A stretch of DNA of 64,000 nucleotides, taken from contig JAUEDM010000002.1 in assembly GCA_033439685.1 (NCBI GenBank), positions 1,984,001 through 2,048,000 on the forward strand, read 5' to 3'. Source of the DNA: Apodospora peruviana. Its lineage: Eukaryota > Ascomycota > Sordariomycetes > Sordariales > Lasiosphaeriaceae. Positions 1-11,058 of the stretch are shown piece after piece. Numbering within the stretch: position 1 is the stretch's first letter; every line of letters starts with the position of its first letter. The translations under genes were made by a program, and so were the position numbers. Below the pieces are notes generated by a model. That model ran no database searches. It was not told the DNA's origin and saw only the letters and a list, made by a program, of their open reading frames with translations.

Positions 1-1944
1 ACCACCTGCAGCCAAATGTTTCTCGCTCTGGACTCGTTTCATTGTGAAGCACGCCTCAGGCATTGTATATGGACCACGACAGGAGCCGATTGGACGCACA
101 AGAGAGGATATTTATACAGACTACTGCAGTCATATTCCCATCACGCTTGATATTTAAACGTCTGACGGAAGCAGCAGCACCTCGCTTCGTTGGTACTGAT
201 TTGGCTCATCAATTGGCTTATCAAGGGATGTAGGTCTCAACGGCTAACGCACATTGGAAAATTGAGTCTGTCAATTGAAGCTCTTATGTCTTTGAGCTGC
301 CAACATAGCGATAGGTGTGCCATGCTGTTCTTATCTTAGTCACAGCAGTAATGCGAAGCCTAGTTGGGCTAGCCGAGTTTATTCTGACACGGGAATTGAA
401 TGCCGGGAGGGTGTCGAGCATACCGTACCAGAAATATAAGCCTACAAGTACGGATCCGTACCCAGTACCGGCACCATATTCGTATCCTGGTGCGGCTTGG
501 GGCACGCCAAGGTCAAGGAGAAAACGGGGGGCCTTCGACATCAGAAACGGTCCAAAAGAGGGAGGGCCTTCTAGAAGAGCTTTAGAACAAGTGCAACCTC
601 AGTTGTGGGTGCATCTGTACAATACAATACGCCGCCGCTGCGGCTTGTGATAGTCGCGATATGATCATTTTTTTGCCGCGACGGCGCACCCAGACCCTTG
701 GCTCTGCAGTAGCTTCCCGACTCATAGCTTGTGGCTGGTCTTGTGATGACGGGATGCTGGTGACTCTAGAGATAACTGTTGTCGCTATAACATGGTTCAG
801 AAGTCAACCAACGGGCAGAAGAACGCCCGGTATGGAAGACAAATTGAATGAAACGCCCCATATCTGGAGGGAACAGACCCACGGGCACTTTGGCTCGAAA
901 CTTGAACCAGTGGACATGTGTCTAATGTATCGTGGCATATTGGCGGTGGTGTATCCTGTGTATGTGAACCACCCTCACCCTCGTGTTATTCAGCCTGGAA
1001 CCTGGGACGATGGGGAAGATCAGCAAGCGAGATCGAGATCCCTAGTGTGGCATAGTAGCGTACCAAGGCTGGAATAAAGCATGCATCACTAGCTTGAGCC
1101 CCGAAGTAGGTGCCCCACGATCACGACAAATGTTTGGATGGCGGGAGGAGGTTGTGGGTGTCGATGAGTTGGAAGACAAACCTTGCACCACGGCCGGACC
1201 AGCCTAGTCGAGTGAAGACGCTGCTGCTTGCTGCGCCTGAACAACGGTGGTCAAGACTAAACCATCACAAAAGTACCTCCTCCGCAGAAGCACGATGGTG
1301 GGAAAGGTACTGGTCTTTTTGTGAAGGGCTGGTGGGAGAAAAAGAAAACGGACGACGTTGTTCAGTGGCGTTGGAGGGGGGTTCCAGGTGTGTCTGCGGC
1401 CAAGACACCCAAAGGGTGGAACTAGGGCCGTAGGGCGACGGCGACGGCAGGTAAACTAATGCTAGCCCTCAAGGCAGCCTTGATAAACCGTCTTCCCATT
1501 CGTCAACGTCTTTCAAGGACAACGGGAAAGGCCAGCGAGCGGGAAGAGGTCAACATTCAACCGATGATCTGGAGAAGCTCGACTCCAAATTGGGGTTGAG
1601 GAGATTCTTGGCGCAGGCGAGACCCACGAGGTTGTGCTTCTACCCATGTGCTGGTTGCATTGCGCCATCTTGTTGCGATTATCCCTTAGGGGGCCGGCCA
1701 TACGGACAACAATGCCGATACCTTGAGACATTGAAGTGTGGTGGAGGGAGATTGAACTGACAGGAGGTGGCGAACGAGAGAAGGCAAAGTCAGGCAGCAC
1801 CGTTGCCCAGGTCGCTAGTCTCTGGGTTGATTTCTTATTTTTCTCGGGGAACACAGCAGCACGGAAGTCATGCCCCGCTAAGCCCCCACGGGGTATTGTA
1901 TCGAAGAGACCCGTCTACCCGAGATCGAGAGTTGAGTGTGAACC

Positions 1945-1969
1945 CTACCTAGGTACCTAAGGTAGGTAA
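1945..1969. repeat. CCTAGGTACCTAAGG-type palindromic element
   Basis: Overlapping self-complementary words (CCTAGG, AGGTACCT) followed by GGTAGGTAA. It is one of about 25-30 related elements in the spacers of this window. Function unknown. Confidence 0.5.
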
Positions 1970-3269
1970 GGGGAGATAGGTGTCGGGAGACTGGACGAAT
2001 GGTCGTTTCGTAGACTCGGCTAGAGTATTGATCTGTCAGCTGGAACCCCGGGTTGATGATTTCGTATTCTGACAAAGGTACGGGATAGGGAGGGCATCTT
2101 GAACAAGTGACGACCGGAGTTGGAATCGTGCTGCCTAGGTAGCTGGTCAATATCTCTTTGCGGAAAAGCGGAATGATTCCATAGTGTGGGAGGGCCCGGT
2201 CCAAGTGTCTTTGGACGCCGGCGCTGGTTTTCGCTGAGGTTAGACCCCGCAAGGACCGGGGTGCGTCCGACGCGGCCGGGCGGGGAACGGGGCCTGCTGT
2301 TAGGTGAGGAGACGGGGCCCGGGCCGGAGCAGCGAGATCCTGACGGCATGGACCACTGGCAATTCAAAACAGGAAGGTTGTGCACGTGCAGGGGACGCAC
2401 CGCAATCCGTCGTTGATAGATACCTGGCACCTATGCTCATTCAAAAGTGCTACCTGAGATAGACGCCAGATAAAGCTGGATATTGGCGTATAAAGCATAC
2501 GACAGTTGCATAGTGGCTAGAAGCTGAAAATTGCCCACTGCGCCGCACCGGCACCCCGAGGCTATCAGGAACACAGCACACGCGTATCAAGCTCCGGGTA
2601 ATTTTGAGCTGAGAGGCGCCAACCTGGAAGGGTATTGCGAGGCGATTTTGTTATCGTTGTCGAAGGCTTGGAAAGCGTGAGCGACAGATAGAAAAGGCAG
2701 GGTTTGACAGACGCACACCAGGTCAAGCAAAGCCTCATCAGGCAGGTCCACCGAAGATGCCGGCTTCGTTCCGTTATCAAAACGGACCCCACCGGGCGCC
2801 AGAAGCTCTTGCCCTACAGTATATTCCAAGTTCTAGTCTTCTAGACAAAGATTTAGGTTATTTGTTGAATTGATCCCTGGAGAACCCTCTACCAATGGAA
2901 GTCCCGTACATAGATACCTTACCAGGTACCGTTCCTAAAAGGTGCATCAGAGCAAATAACAAAGAAAGTCGTTGACAAAGACCCATCACTGGCTAGCGTC
3001 AAACCTGGCTGCATCCGCCCTAAGCGAAGCTTGGCGTGAACTTAGTGTACCGGTAAGTCAGGTTCTGGCCTTGCGGGGCGAGCGAATGGGGATTTGCTGA
3101 CATGTTTAACACAAAAAGACGGTTGTCGAGGAACTGGGTGGACCTTTGGGGTTCCTTTAGATGCCCTGATAAGGCACATGCTTCAGGTACCTGATCCACT
3201 CCCGTCATTTGCCAATGCTTGTTCTAGCATTATCTGAATCGGGTATTATCTTCCCGTCCGTCTGGATAT

Positions 3270-3286
3270 CTACCTAGGTACCTAGA
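3270..3286. repeat. CTACCTAGGTACCTAGA palindromic element
   Basis: A 17-base element built of overlapping CCTAGG and AGGTACCT palindromes. A related CAGGTACCTG palindrome lies at 3184-3193 and another at 3364-3373. Confidence 0.5.
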
Positions 3287-4238
3287 TGTACGTACTTTTG
3301 AGTGCCGACGGGATGCCAATGTGTGGATCAAGACACCACAATCTATCTATCTGCTAAGGTTGGCAGGTACCTGTAGGTTGGTGTGTGTACAAAGTGGTCA
3401 GTGACCTTCCGCCTCGGCCCTCGCAAATATCAGAATTTAAGCTTAAGGTGCAGTCTGGGACAGGGATGCCAAGGCCCCGACTTTTGGCGCTAAGCAGCCA
3501 ATCGCGACGTCCCCGCGTCCACCACAGTTGATACGATTTCCGACTTTATCAAAAACTGAAGGTGGGCTGGCTCCTGCAAGTTCTTGCAACGTGCGCAGTG
3601 AAAAGCTTACGGCATCCCGTTTGGCTGGATGGATGCCAGACCAGAGCAGCCTCGTGAATCTTTCCGCGTCCCGAACGGCGAATGGGTGCGAGGGTGAGGT
3701 ATCAGATAATTGAAAGTTCTGGGGAAGAAGAAGATAATGCTTGCCCGCTTCAAGTTGTGCAGTATCCGTAGGATCGAGCGTGGATGAATTGGACTCTCCG
3801 CGGACCAAAGAAACATACATATGCAGAATCTCCAGGCTCCCAGATTGATTAGGTAGGGACCATGAACAAAAGTTAGAATTACCTAGTTCGTTTACCAGTG
3901 ATCAAAACAAACCGAATCTGAAAAAAAGTTCCACCTCGTGAATCCGTGGAATCCATCTTGCGTCTCATTGGGAACAGTGGGTACCTACATCCGTAAATTG
4001 TCGTGTCTTTCTTGCTTGCAGCAGTGAGTGCATATGACAGCATCCCAAGTTGCTGTAAGCCAAGCCTGGAAGGTTCCTATATAACATCTGATTGGTCATG
4101 AACGTGTGGCACTTCCACGTTACACAACCGATGGACCGACTCGGTGCGGATGAGCCGACAAGGGGTCGTCTTCTCTGTGCGCACACTCTTCCATACCACC
4201 AAGAGGGCAAGATAACCAGGAGCCTTGCACATTCACAA

Positions 4239-4254
4239 CTAGGTACCTACCTTA
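4239..4254. repeat. CTAGGTACCTACCTTA palindromic element
   Basis: Same family as the elements at 1945 and 3270: an AGGTACCT core extended by ACCT units. Confidence 0.5.
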
Positions 4255-5597
4255 GTTTATGTATGGGGGCCGTTTTGGTATCAAGATACCCCTGCCCAAC
4301 TGGAGAGCAGTCTTGAGCAAGGTGTGCTAGGTTCCATACCTAGGTCCTCGGGTTTTCCTCCCTCTCCGTCTGGCCCAATGATCGAGCCACTTACCCTTAT
4401 TTGTCCCGTAGCTACCATACCCAGGGGATGTCACGAGTTGCATTCCATTTCAATCTGAAGTGGCTCCTTTTGGGCAGCCAGTGGATACAGTTCCTCACCG
4501 ACTCGTGTCCGTATTGCGTCCTCTACGGGTTAATTAGTCACTGTCGTTCCGTGCTTCAGCTTCAATGTAGCTAGGTATGTTCAGTACCTCTGGCGTCAGG
4601 GGACGGTCATAAAACGGTAGCGAATAGGCAGTCATCAGATATCTCGGCATCTCGGTTGGCTTGATCCGTAGTTCCATAAATCTACCATTCTGGCATATGC
4701 AAATGCTGCTTGTTATACATTGGTAGCCAAGGCAATGAGAAAATCCGATCCCCGAAGATGCCTGAATCAAAATATCGGTCTTGGCAGTTCCTTGCCATGT
4801 GCGTGCCCTCATGACCACGCTCACCCATGATGCCCTTGCAGCAGGAGAGCATGTATAGTAAAGGGCAACAACTGCACCCCGGCGATAGATAATCCAGATC
4901 CGTCAGTTATTTTCGTGCAAAGGTACCTTCCGAGACGAAGGGAATAATGCTTTGGTAAACCTGCTGTGCTCCACGCGGGACGGTCAGGACCCTGAATGCT
5001 TGGCCGCCGCCCCTCACGTTGGGTGCGTCTTCCGCCATTGGCTGGCGAGCTGGCTGCACCCATCCCGCCACATGTCCCTGTCTCCTACCGACAGCCCGCC
5101 AGCTTCACACGTGCGATTGAGCAGCTCCGTGGGAATCGAGCGGTGTGGTTAACAATTAACTTTGGCGACCGCCTGCACTAATGGCCTGATAATGCCGTCA
5201 TATCCACCACCCTTGCCCTGCTTCTGCGGATGCAGTTCTTCTGCATTTGAGGGGGGTCGATTGCAATGCCAAATTGGGTTACTTTTTGCCGATAGAGATC
5301 TGACTTTCGGCCAACAATACTACAGCAAGATTGCATGTCCAATCTTGCTGCGATGCCCAACTGAACGTGTCTATCGTTGAAGTGCGCCCAATAACTCCCT
5401 CGTCAACACGTGCCGTTGTTAGCAGCGGCCGTCGAACCTCAACATCAATCTCGGTGTCGCCCGTTAGCATATCCGAGCCGGTATCGAAATACACTCAAGC
5501 TAGATGGTTAGAATTCGGATGCACGATTTTTCCACAAGCAAGGCTTTATTCAAGCATGTGCTCCGACAGCTCCGATGACCGGCTCTGATAGTGAAAA

Positions 5598-7473
5598 TCA
5601 TGAGTCGGATTTTGGAACCATCTTCAGCCCGGCCTCGGCCTGGGCAACACCTGGCTCGAAGCCGACTCTCTTACTCAGGGTGATGGCCTGCTCAAACATG
5701 CGACGAGCCTCAGCACTGTTTCCACCAAGACTTGCAAAATCTCCCAAGTTGCATAGGGAGACGGCACAGGCTTCGTCGCACTCAGCAGTTCTCTCTTCGC
5801 CCTGCGGCTCAGATGCGTGCCGATTGGCGTTGGTTGCCCAACGGCGAGCCGAGTCGAGATAAGAAGCTCTGCGTTCAGCCGGAGTAGCCGACGACACTGG
5901 TTTCTCCACGGCGATGCTGTTGTCCAGTGCAGCGGCGCTGGGTCCCATGACCGGGTGCTGAGCAAAGCAAATGGCAATATTGTTCACTATGTTTGAGCAA
6001 GTCAGCCCAGCCGCCAAAAGGAACATCACCAGCACCAATGTAGTGAAATGCCAAATCTGCCGATAGCGGCATCGGAATCTGGAAGTTTGGGCACTTACTC
6101 AAGACAGCGCTGTGGCATGGATTATGACTTAGTCTGAGAGCCTGGAGAAAGAGCGGTAGGGCGAGTTCAAACTGGGATCTGGTTTCGTAACTGTGGCCGA
6201 GCGCTAACGGTTCAAGTCAGCGATGTTTCCGTCATGAAGAAGTTGGGAGAGGCTGAAGCAAACCGAAGGAAATACGAAAAAGGTAACACGAAGCTGCAAA
6301 CTCACATTCTAATGCCCCACCGATCTGCTCGGAGGTCATCCATTCCCCTTCTCCTTGCTTCAGCCCTTCGGTGGTCCGTCTTCTCAGCTCTGCTAGGGCT
6401 GTCTCAACCGCCCACACGAGCCGGTCATGGGCTTTGTCCTTCTTCAAGACATGCTCGTCCGAGTACAGCTCGGCCAGCTTGACACTGATGCCCACAGCCT
6501 TGCCCAGGATTCTGGTCCGCTTCCCCCACAACGACTCCATCACTTCCTCTGGTACTTGGACCGGCTTCCCATCCTGGGCAGGCGATGAAGTTTCTGCCTT
6601 GGGTCGCTCCTTGAGGTTTGATGGTGGCATCAAGTTCAAAGCCTGTGCAATCGTCCCTTCCTTAACATGGCGCTCCATGAGTTCAACCCAGCGTAGGCAG
6701 TCTCCCCGAAGGTTCTCGAGAATTTTGATCGCGTTGGCGTGGTTGTCAATCCTCTCCAACCAGGCAGCAAGTTGGATTTTGATACCCATGACCTCATCGG
6801 TGAATGGGTCCACGTTGAGCTCGTCGCATAGCTCTATTGCTTTTCTGTAGTTCTTGAGCGCCAACTTAGGGTCTGGGTTGTAGTTGCTGTAATACAAAGC
6901 ACGGCGTAATGCCTTAGCCACAGGATCTGGGTATCGGGTAAACTGCTCGGAGTAGAAATAGGTGAAGTATGCGTAGACAACGTAGACGATAATACCGGCA
7001 CAACCGGCTAGGCTTGATCTGGGAATTAGCTACAGGCCCACTGCAAACGAGAGGACACGGCCATTCAACACCTACAGTACCAAAGCCAGCACGAGCTCCC
7101 CGGGATTCTGCTTATAGAGACCCTTGAGACTAGCGCCTCTCATTGCCTTGCCGACGTCTTTAAACCCGGCAAATATAGCTCTGAAAACGAAACGAGAGAA
7201 AGACGGGGGACGTGGAGGCGGTGGTCGAGAGCCGTTCTTGGGATCGCGGTTGTTGTTGCTCTCGATCTTGCGAGTAGTCCCTAGACGCCGACATTGACGA
7301 CTGACAAGACCGATCCGACGGCGCTGAATGAGCTCCAGCCGCAATAGGAGAGGCGAGGATGAGTATCGCAAGGGAGTGGGCGCTCTACCGGCCAGCTGTC
7401 GCCCTAGGGACCAAGGTGTCGTCGGCCCAGGTGTCAGGCCACGGACATCCTGAGCTATTCTGGCGGCAGACAT
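5598..7473 (-). CDS. MGR3: MGR3-like mitochondrial TPR protein (i-AAA protease adaptor family)
   Basis: Four exons read 7473-7076, 7018-6306, 6203-6099 and 5986-5598, giving 534 aa with consistent frame at every junction. The first ~110 residues are Arg/Ser/Pro-rich with few acids, as in a mitochondrial presequence. A hydrophobic segment at about residues 125-151 is created by joining exons 1 and 2 and would be the single membrane span. After it come helical TPR-type repeats: DPKLALKNYRKAIELCDEL in exon 2, a repeat spanning exon 3 (SYETRSQFELALPLFLQAL) and a last one near the end (NSAEARRMFEQAITLSKRVG). This layout matches the Mgr3 family, which in yeast is known to bind the Yme1 i-AAA protease in the inner membrane and help deliver substrates. 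Assignment rests on architecture and remembered similarity of the region after the membrane span. It is divergently paired with the b5-like gene. Confidence 0.85.
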
Positions 7474-7936
7474 GGTGGGCTATTTGACTTTCCGGTTATC
7501 GCATGCTACCATTGAAGCTCACTCCGATGGATTGGAAGCTTTCCAAGATGAAAAATCCAACGAGAAGTCGGTGGCTGGAGCTGTTGCAGTTATCTAACCC
7601 GTATCCGTGGTCGGGTTAATTTTATTGAATTTGGAGATGATGAAAAAGCTCGAAGCTCTTTAGCTTAGGTAATTGCGATCTGTAACTCAGAATCACTGCA
7701 GGCCAATGAAATGCCAGGAAGATGATGACGTCTGGTTCACGCTTAGAAGTCATCCGGGGTCGGCCGGCAACTGATCCCTGTCCGTGTCTTTCCGTGGCCC
7801 CTCCACTCCGACAACAGCTGGACTCCTGCCTACCTATTTTAGGTACCTTAGGTTTCAGCAAAGTGTCCCCATATAAGACCGTCAACATTTTTGCCATCTC
7901 TGTCTATTCTGGCCCAAGACAACAAGATCGAAAAGA
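7474..7936. promoter_or_regulatory. shared divergent promoter, MGR3-like / b5-like genes
   Basis: These 463 bp separate the start codons of two head-to-head genes, so both promoters must lie here. A palindromic CCTACCTATTTTAGGTACCTTAGG-type element sits at 7829-7853, about 85 bp before the plus-strand ATG. No recognised transcription-factor site was identified. Confidence 0.55.
7829..7853. repeat. AGGTACCT palindromic element in the divergent promoter
   Basis: AGGTACCTTAGG preceded by a CCTACCTA arm. It is notable as a copy of the dispersed element in a promoter between two expressed-looking genes. Confidence 0.45.
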
Positions 7937-8551
7937 ATGTCTGGAAAGTTTGAGCCCAAGCAGCCTGTGGAATTGGCGCCGCCAAAGACGGACCCTATTT
8001 CTCCCGAGACTTTGGTTGATGCAGATGGTGAGTGGCTTAACCTTTTCTCCTCGTCACTCCTCCTCCTTTTTTCCAAAATATGTTTCAAATGTCCAACTTG
8101 GTCCTTTCAATTTTTCTTATGAATAGACCATGGCTAACATGAGTTTCTTGCAGGCACAGAAGGAAAGAAATGCTACGTCGCCATCAAGGTTTGCTTTGCC
8201 TTGCCCCTTTATTTGCTCTTTACCCACTCATTCGCTGACCGATGTACACAGGGCATCGTATATGATGTGACGGGAAATAAGGTCTACCAGCCCGGCGGTT
8301 CATACCATGGTGAGCGCGCCTCGTCTCCCCTCATTCTTTGGGTACGCATAGAACTTAATGTATATACAGTGTTCGCTGGAAAAGACGCCTCTCAGGCCCT
8401 GGCCAAGAGCTCAACAAAGCTGGAAGATGTCAAACCGGAGTGGAAACACCTTGACGACAAGGAGCAAAAGGTCCTAAACGACTGGGTGACCTTCTTTTCC
8501 AAGCGGTACAATGTTGTTGGGGTAGTGGAAGGAGCAACGAACCTCGAATAG
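7937..8551 (+). CDS. cytochrome b5-like heme/steroid-binding (MAPR family) protein
   Basis: Four exons (7937-8027, 8154-8188, 8252-8309, 8370-8551) join in frame to 121 aa. Nearly the whole protein is one cytochrome b5-like domain of the membrane-associated progesterone receptor type. Seen directly: CYVAIKGIVYDVTGNKVY, then PGGSYHVFAGKDASQALA, then a conserved WVTFFSKRYNVVG tail. Tyr54 aligns with the axial heme tyrosine of PGRMC1/Dap1 and Tyr60 with the next conserved tyrosine. Unlike PGRMC1 and Dap1 there is no N-terminal membrane segment, so it is predicted to be soluble. In this family heme binding supports cytochrome P450 and sterol metabolism; whether this short form does the same is inference. 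The 35-nt and 58-nt exons are very small. Confidence 0.88.
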
Positions 8552-8969
8552 GAGTTATGTCGAGAGGATGGATGTGTGCGCCATTACAAGCGACTTCTGG
8601 GCCATGTATTCCGGTTTCATTGGCGATCCAAGTTAGCGTCAGGCAAGCGATTCTCAATCTAGATTGTTCCAGTTGGTTCAAAGCTATGTTGCTCTGCTCT
8701 CATCAGTCATTTAGACTGATCAGGAATCCCATGGTGGTTTGTGTAGACCGGAGTCTGGGACCGGACGGACCTCCTTCTCTCGCTGTCCTTCTTTTCGCCA
8801 TGTCACGTAGGACAACCAACCCTGTGGTCCATCCCCAGAGGCACACAGATTATGGATGGATGCACAGGCCTTTTCCTGCTAGACTCTCTCTATATGTCGC
8901 ACGCACGCACTCATACCACATATATATGTACGTAGCTGGGGAGGTTCTGGCCCGTACATATCCTACTAA

Positions 8970-8986
8970 CCTGGTAGGTACCTGCC
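8970..8986. repeat. CCTGGTAGGTACCTGCC palindromic element
   Basis: AGGTACCT-core element of the dispersed family, downstream of the b5-like gene. Confidence 0.4.
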
Positions 8987-9042
8987 TATCCGCATGCTGT
9001 GTAATTCTTTAATTCTCTTCTGCAGTCATGCCGCTCCCTTGA

Positions 9043-9061
9043 GTGCGTGCGTGCGTGCGTC
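9043..9061. repeat. GTGC tetranucleotide run
   Basis: About four and a half tandem copies of GTGC in non-coding DNA. Confidence 0.6.
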
Positions 9062-10839
9062 TGGCCCGACCCGAGTGTGCTGGGCTGTGGCTCGCCATCT
9101 GTCATATGCCAGGGCAAGTCGACGCGGGATAATCCGACTACAGGACGTACGTAGGGTTTGGTTTTAGTTTCGTGTTCCCTCCGCCCATTACGTACACTCT
9201 AATATGGTGTCACGCCCCAAGACGGCATGACTGCTCGAGCATGAATGATAACGGGGAACACAGCAGATAGGTGTACGTATGTGAACAACTGCCGACAGTA
9301 CAGGGAATGGAAGAAGAGGAGGAACCATCGGTTCTCGGATGATATAGCCACCGACGCAAAGTACAACCACAGACAGGTCAACCTGGCCGGTCCGCTCCGT
9401 TACCGGTGCCTGTCCCACAGGATATTCATCGGTCAACCTGCTCGATATGTCAAATCTTGCACGCGGTATCCGTCTTTTCCTCTTGCGTCCTGCAACCAGG
9501 TACAATGCAGATGCACGTAGGGGCCGCCATCAAATATGGATAGATCATCAACGAGAAACTAGGCCAGAGCTAACCATGGTAGTGGTGGTGTGGTGACTTT
9601 CTTAGATGCTGTATTCATGTTACACTTCTTTCTACACCACTCTTTGGTAAATCGTCTGTCTCAGGTCATTCTGGGGGCCTTGGTTGGTAGGTACCCAGTT
9701 ACCAAACATGGGCTTGTGCATTACTCAACAAAGGCCTCATTTCTCCTCGTGAGTGAAGTGTCGGACAAAAAGTTAATTCGGGGACGTTCGCAGATCCCGT
9801 GATAATTTGTTTGCCGTATAATGGTAATCTCATTTTTCTCATCCCCATCAGTGGACCCCTGCAACACTCGTTTAGCGTTTTTCTCCCTTCCTTGCTCGAA
9901 AAGGAAACTCTTCGGAAATGCACCACATGGCGGACATGTTCTGTGATACCCGTAGGGCGTCTATAAACACTGATTCTGCCTGCCTGCCCAGAGACTCCCT
10001 TTTGTCCGTGGGCTTGAAGACTACATAGTGACATTTCTGGTTGGGTACCTAAGGTTGTTCTATCTGTCCCAGGTTTCGGATTCATCGCCGCTTAGTAATT
10101 CCAAAGTACACACGATATCGCCGAGCGCCGTGGAAGTACCATGATGATCTCAGAGTTCGGCAGAGGAACACTTCGGATCATGTCGCATTTCCACGTTTAC
10201 GTCGTCACTCACATGGGCGGGATCCTTGGGTGTTGTGTGTCGTAACTTGATCAACGAAACACGTAGAGCATATGTCAAGTATGGCAGTGGAAGTGATGTG
10301 CACTGTTATAGACAAGTCTGCCTTAGTTATCTGAAGATATGAGATTGAAAGAATGCAAAATCACAGTCCAAAAGCCGCCTTCTCTGGTATTTTAAGCGAA
10401 AAAAGACATGCTGTTCGCGGCTCTGCCTCCCGAGAGGGAAAAAAAAAACGAGAGTGAGATTGATCCAAGATCGTTGGACTCGGGTACTCCCGCAATATAG
10501 ATAAGTGCCTGTCATTCCCGACGTGGAAGATCCCGTTACCCACAATCTTGATATCATCAACAAGCAATTTACCGTCCAGATCCTCCCGTAACTCCAGATC
10601 TGCAGAGTGGAAACCTGCATGACCGCAAAAGAGGCGCTCCGCCAAGTGTTGGTAAGAACGGTCAGCCATGCAAGAAGGGATTGGATAGTCTGGTGAATCA
10701 GACCGCGCCGCATCGGCTGACAATCAACTTCGAGGATAACTTAACGTCCACCTGTTATGAGCCATATAAGCATTTATCTTGACCACGACATGATTTCTGG
10801 TTGATGGCGAATATAATACAGGAAAGATCTTGTTGGTAG

Positions 10840-11058
10840 CTAACCTTGATAATTGTACCGCTGGGTTTCGTTCCATTGATCGACTCTCCTGGGTTTCTTC
10901 CTGCAGTTTTCACATTCATAGTTCTGATCCCAGACGTTGCGGAGCTTCTTGACACCAAAGCACTGGTGGTTGGGATCATTCCGGGCAAAGTGACAGTAAG
11001 ACTTGAGCCGGATGGTTGAATGTGTGCAGGTGAACACGAATTCCTCAAAGTCACACAT
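10840..11058 (-). CDS. small Cys-rich protein starting MCDF (unknown function)
   Basis: A 72-codon open frame. It begins MCDFEEFVFTCTHSTIRLKS and continues with YCHFARNDPNHQCFGVKKLR and a final CENCRKK pair. The six cysteines and two histidines are spaced like a family of small fungal proteins that start MCDY/MCDF and end in a CxxC; I recall that family only as uncharacterised. There is no signal peptide, so it is probably intracellular, and the Cys/His pattern could bind zinc. The reading stops after YNYQG, just past a possible GTTAGC donor, so the annotated C-terminus may be incomplete. Codon usage is unremarkable. It stands alone in a gene-poor stretch. Confidence 0.55.
   Translation of the reverse strand: MCDFEEFVFTCTHSTIRLKSYCHFARNDPNHQCFGVKKLRNVWDQNYECENCRKKPRRVDQWNETQRYNYQG

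Larger units (their letters stand above)
1..5597. other. gene-free stretch with dispersed short palindromes
   Basis: I see no gene I can support here. The open frames are short, overlap one another on both strands, show no recognisable domain and cannot be joined by convincing splice sites. What stands out is a high density of short AGGTACCT / CCTAGG palindromic words (near 1945, 2131, 2921, 3184, 3270, 3363, 3979, 4239, 4336 and 4921). The terminal ~100 bases are the 3' flank of the MGR3-like gene. It could be a fast-evolving spacer, an lncRNA region or decayed genes; the sequence alone does not decide. Confidence 0.5.
8552..10839. other. intergenic stretch with simple repeats
   Basis: I see no gene I can support. 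It holds a GTGC tetranucleotide run at 9043-9061, a CGCA run near 8899, several CGTACGTA words, and AGGTACC elements at 8970-8986, 9686 and 10045. A minus-strand open frame at 10361-10723 (120 codons) shows no recognisable domain. It could be a 3' exon of the small protein upstream at 10840, but no joining pair of splice sites convinced me. Confidence 0.4.

Noticed and set aside
661..1077. 138-codon plus-strand open frame
   Set aside because: No domain, no periodicity, no splice partners and no start context; consistent with chance in non-coding DNA.
4534..4824. 96-codon minus-strand open frame
   Set aside because: Looks faintly protein-like, but I found no recognisable motif and no neighbouring exon.
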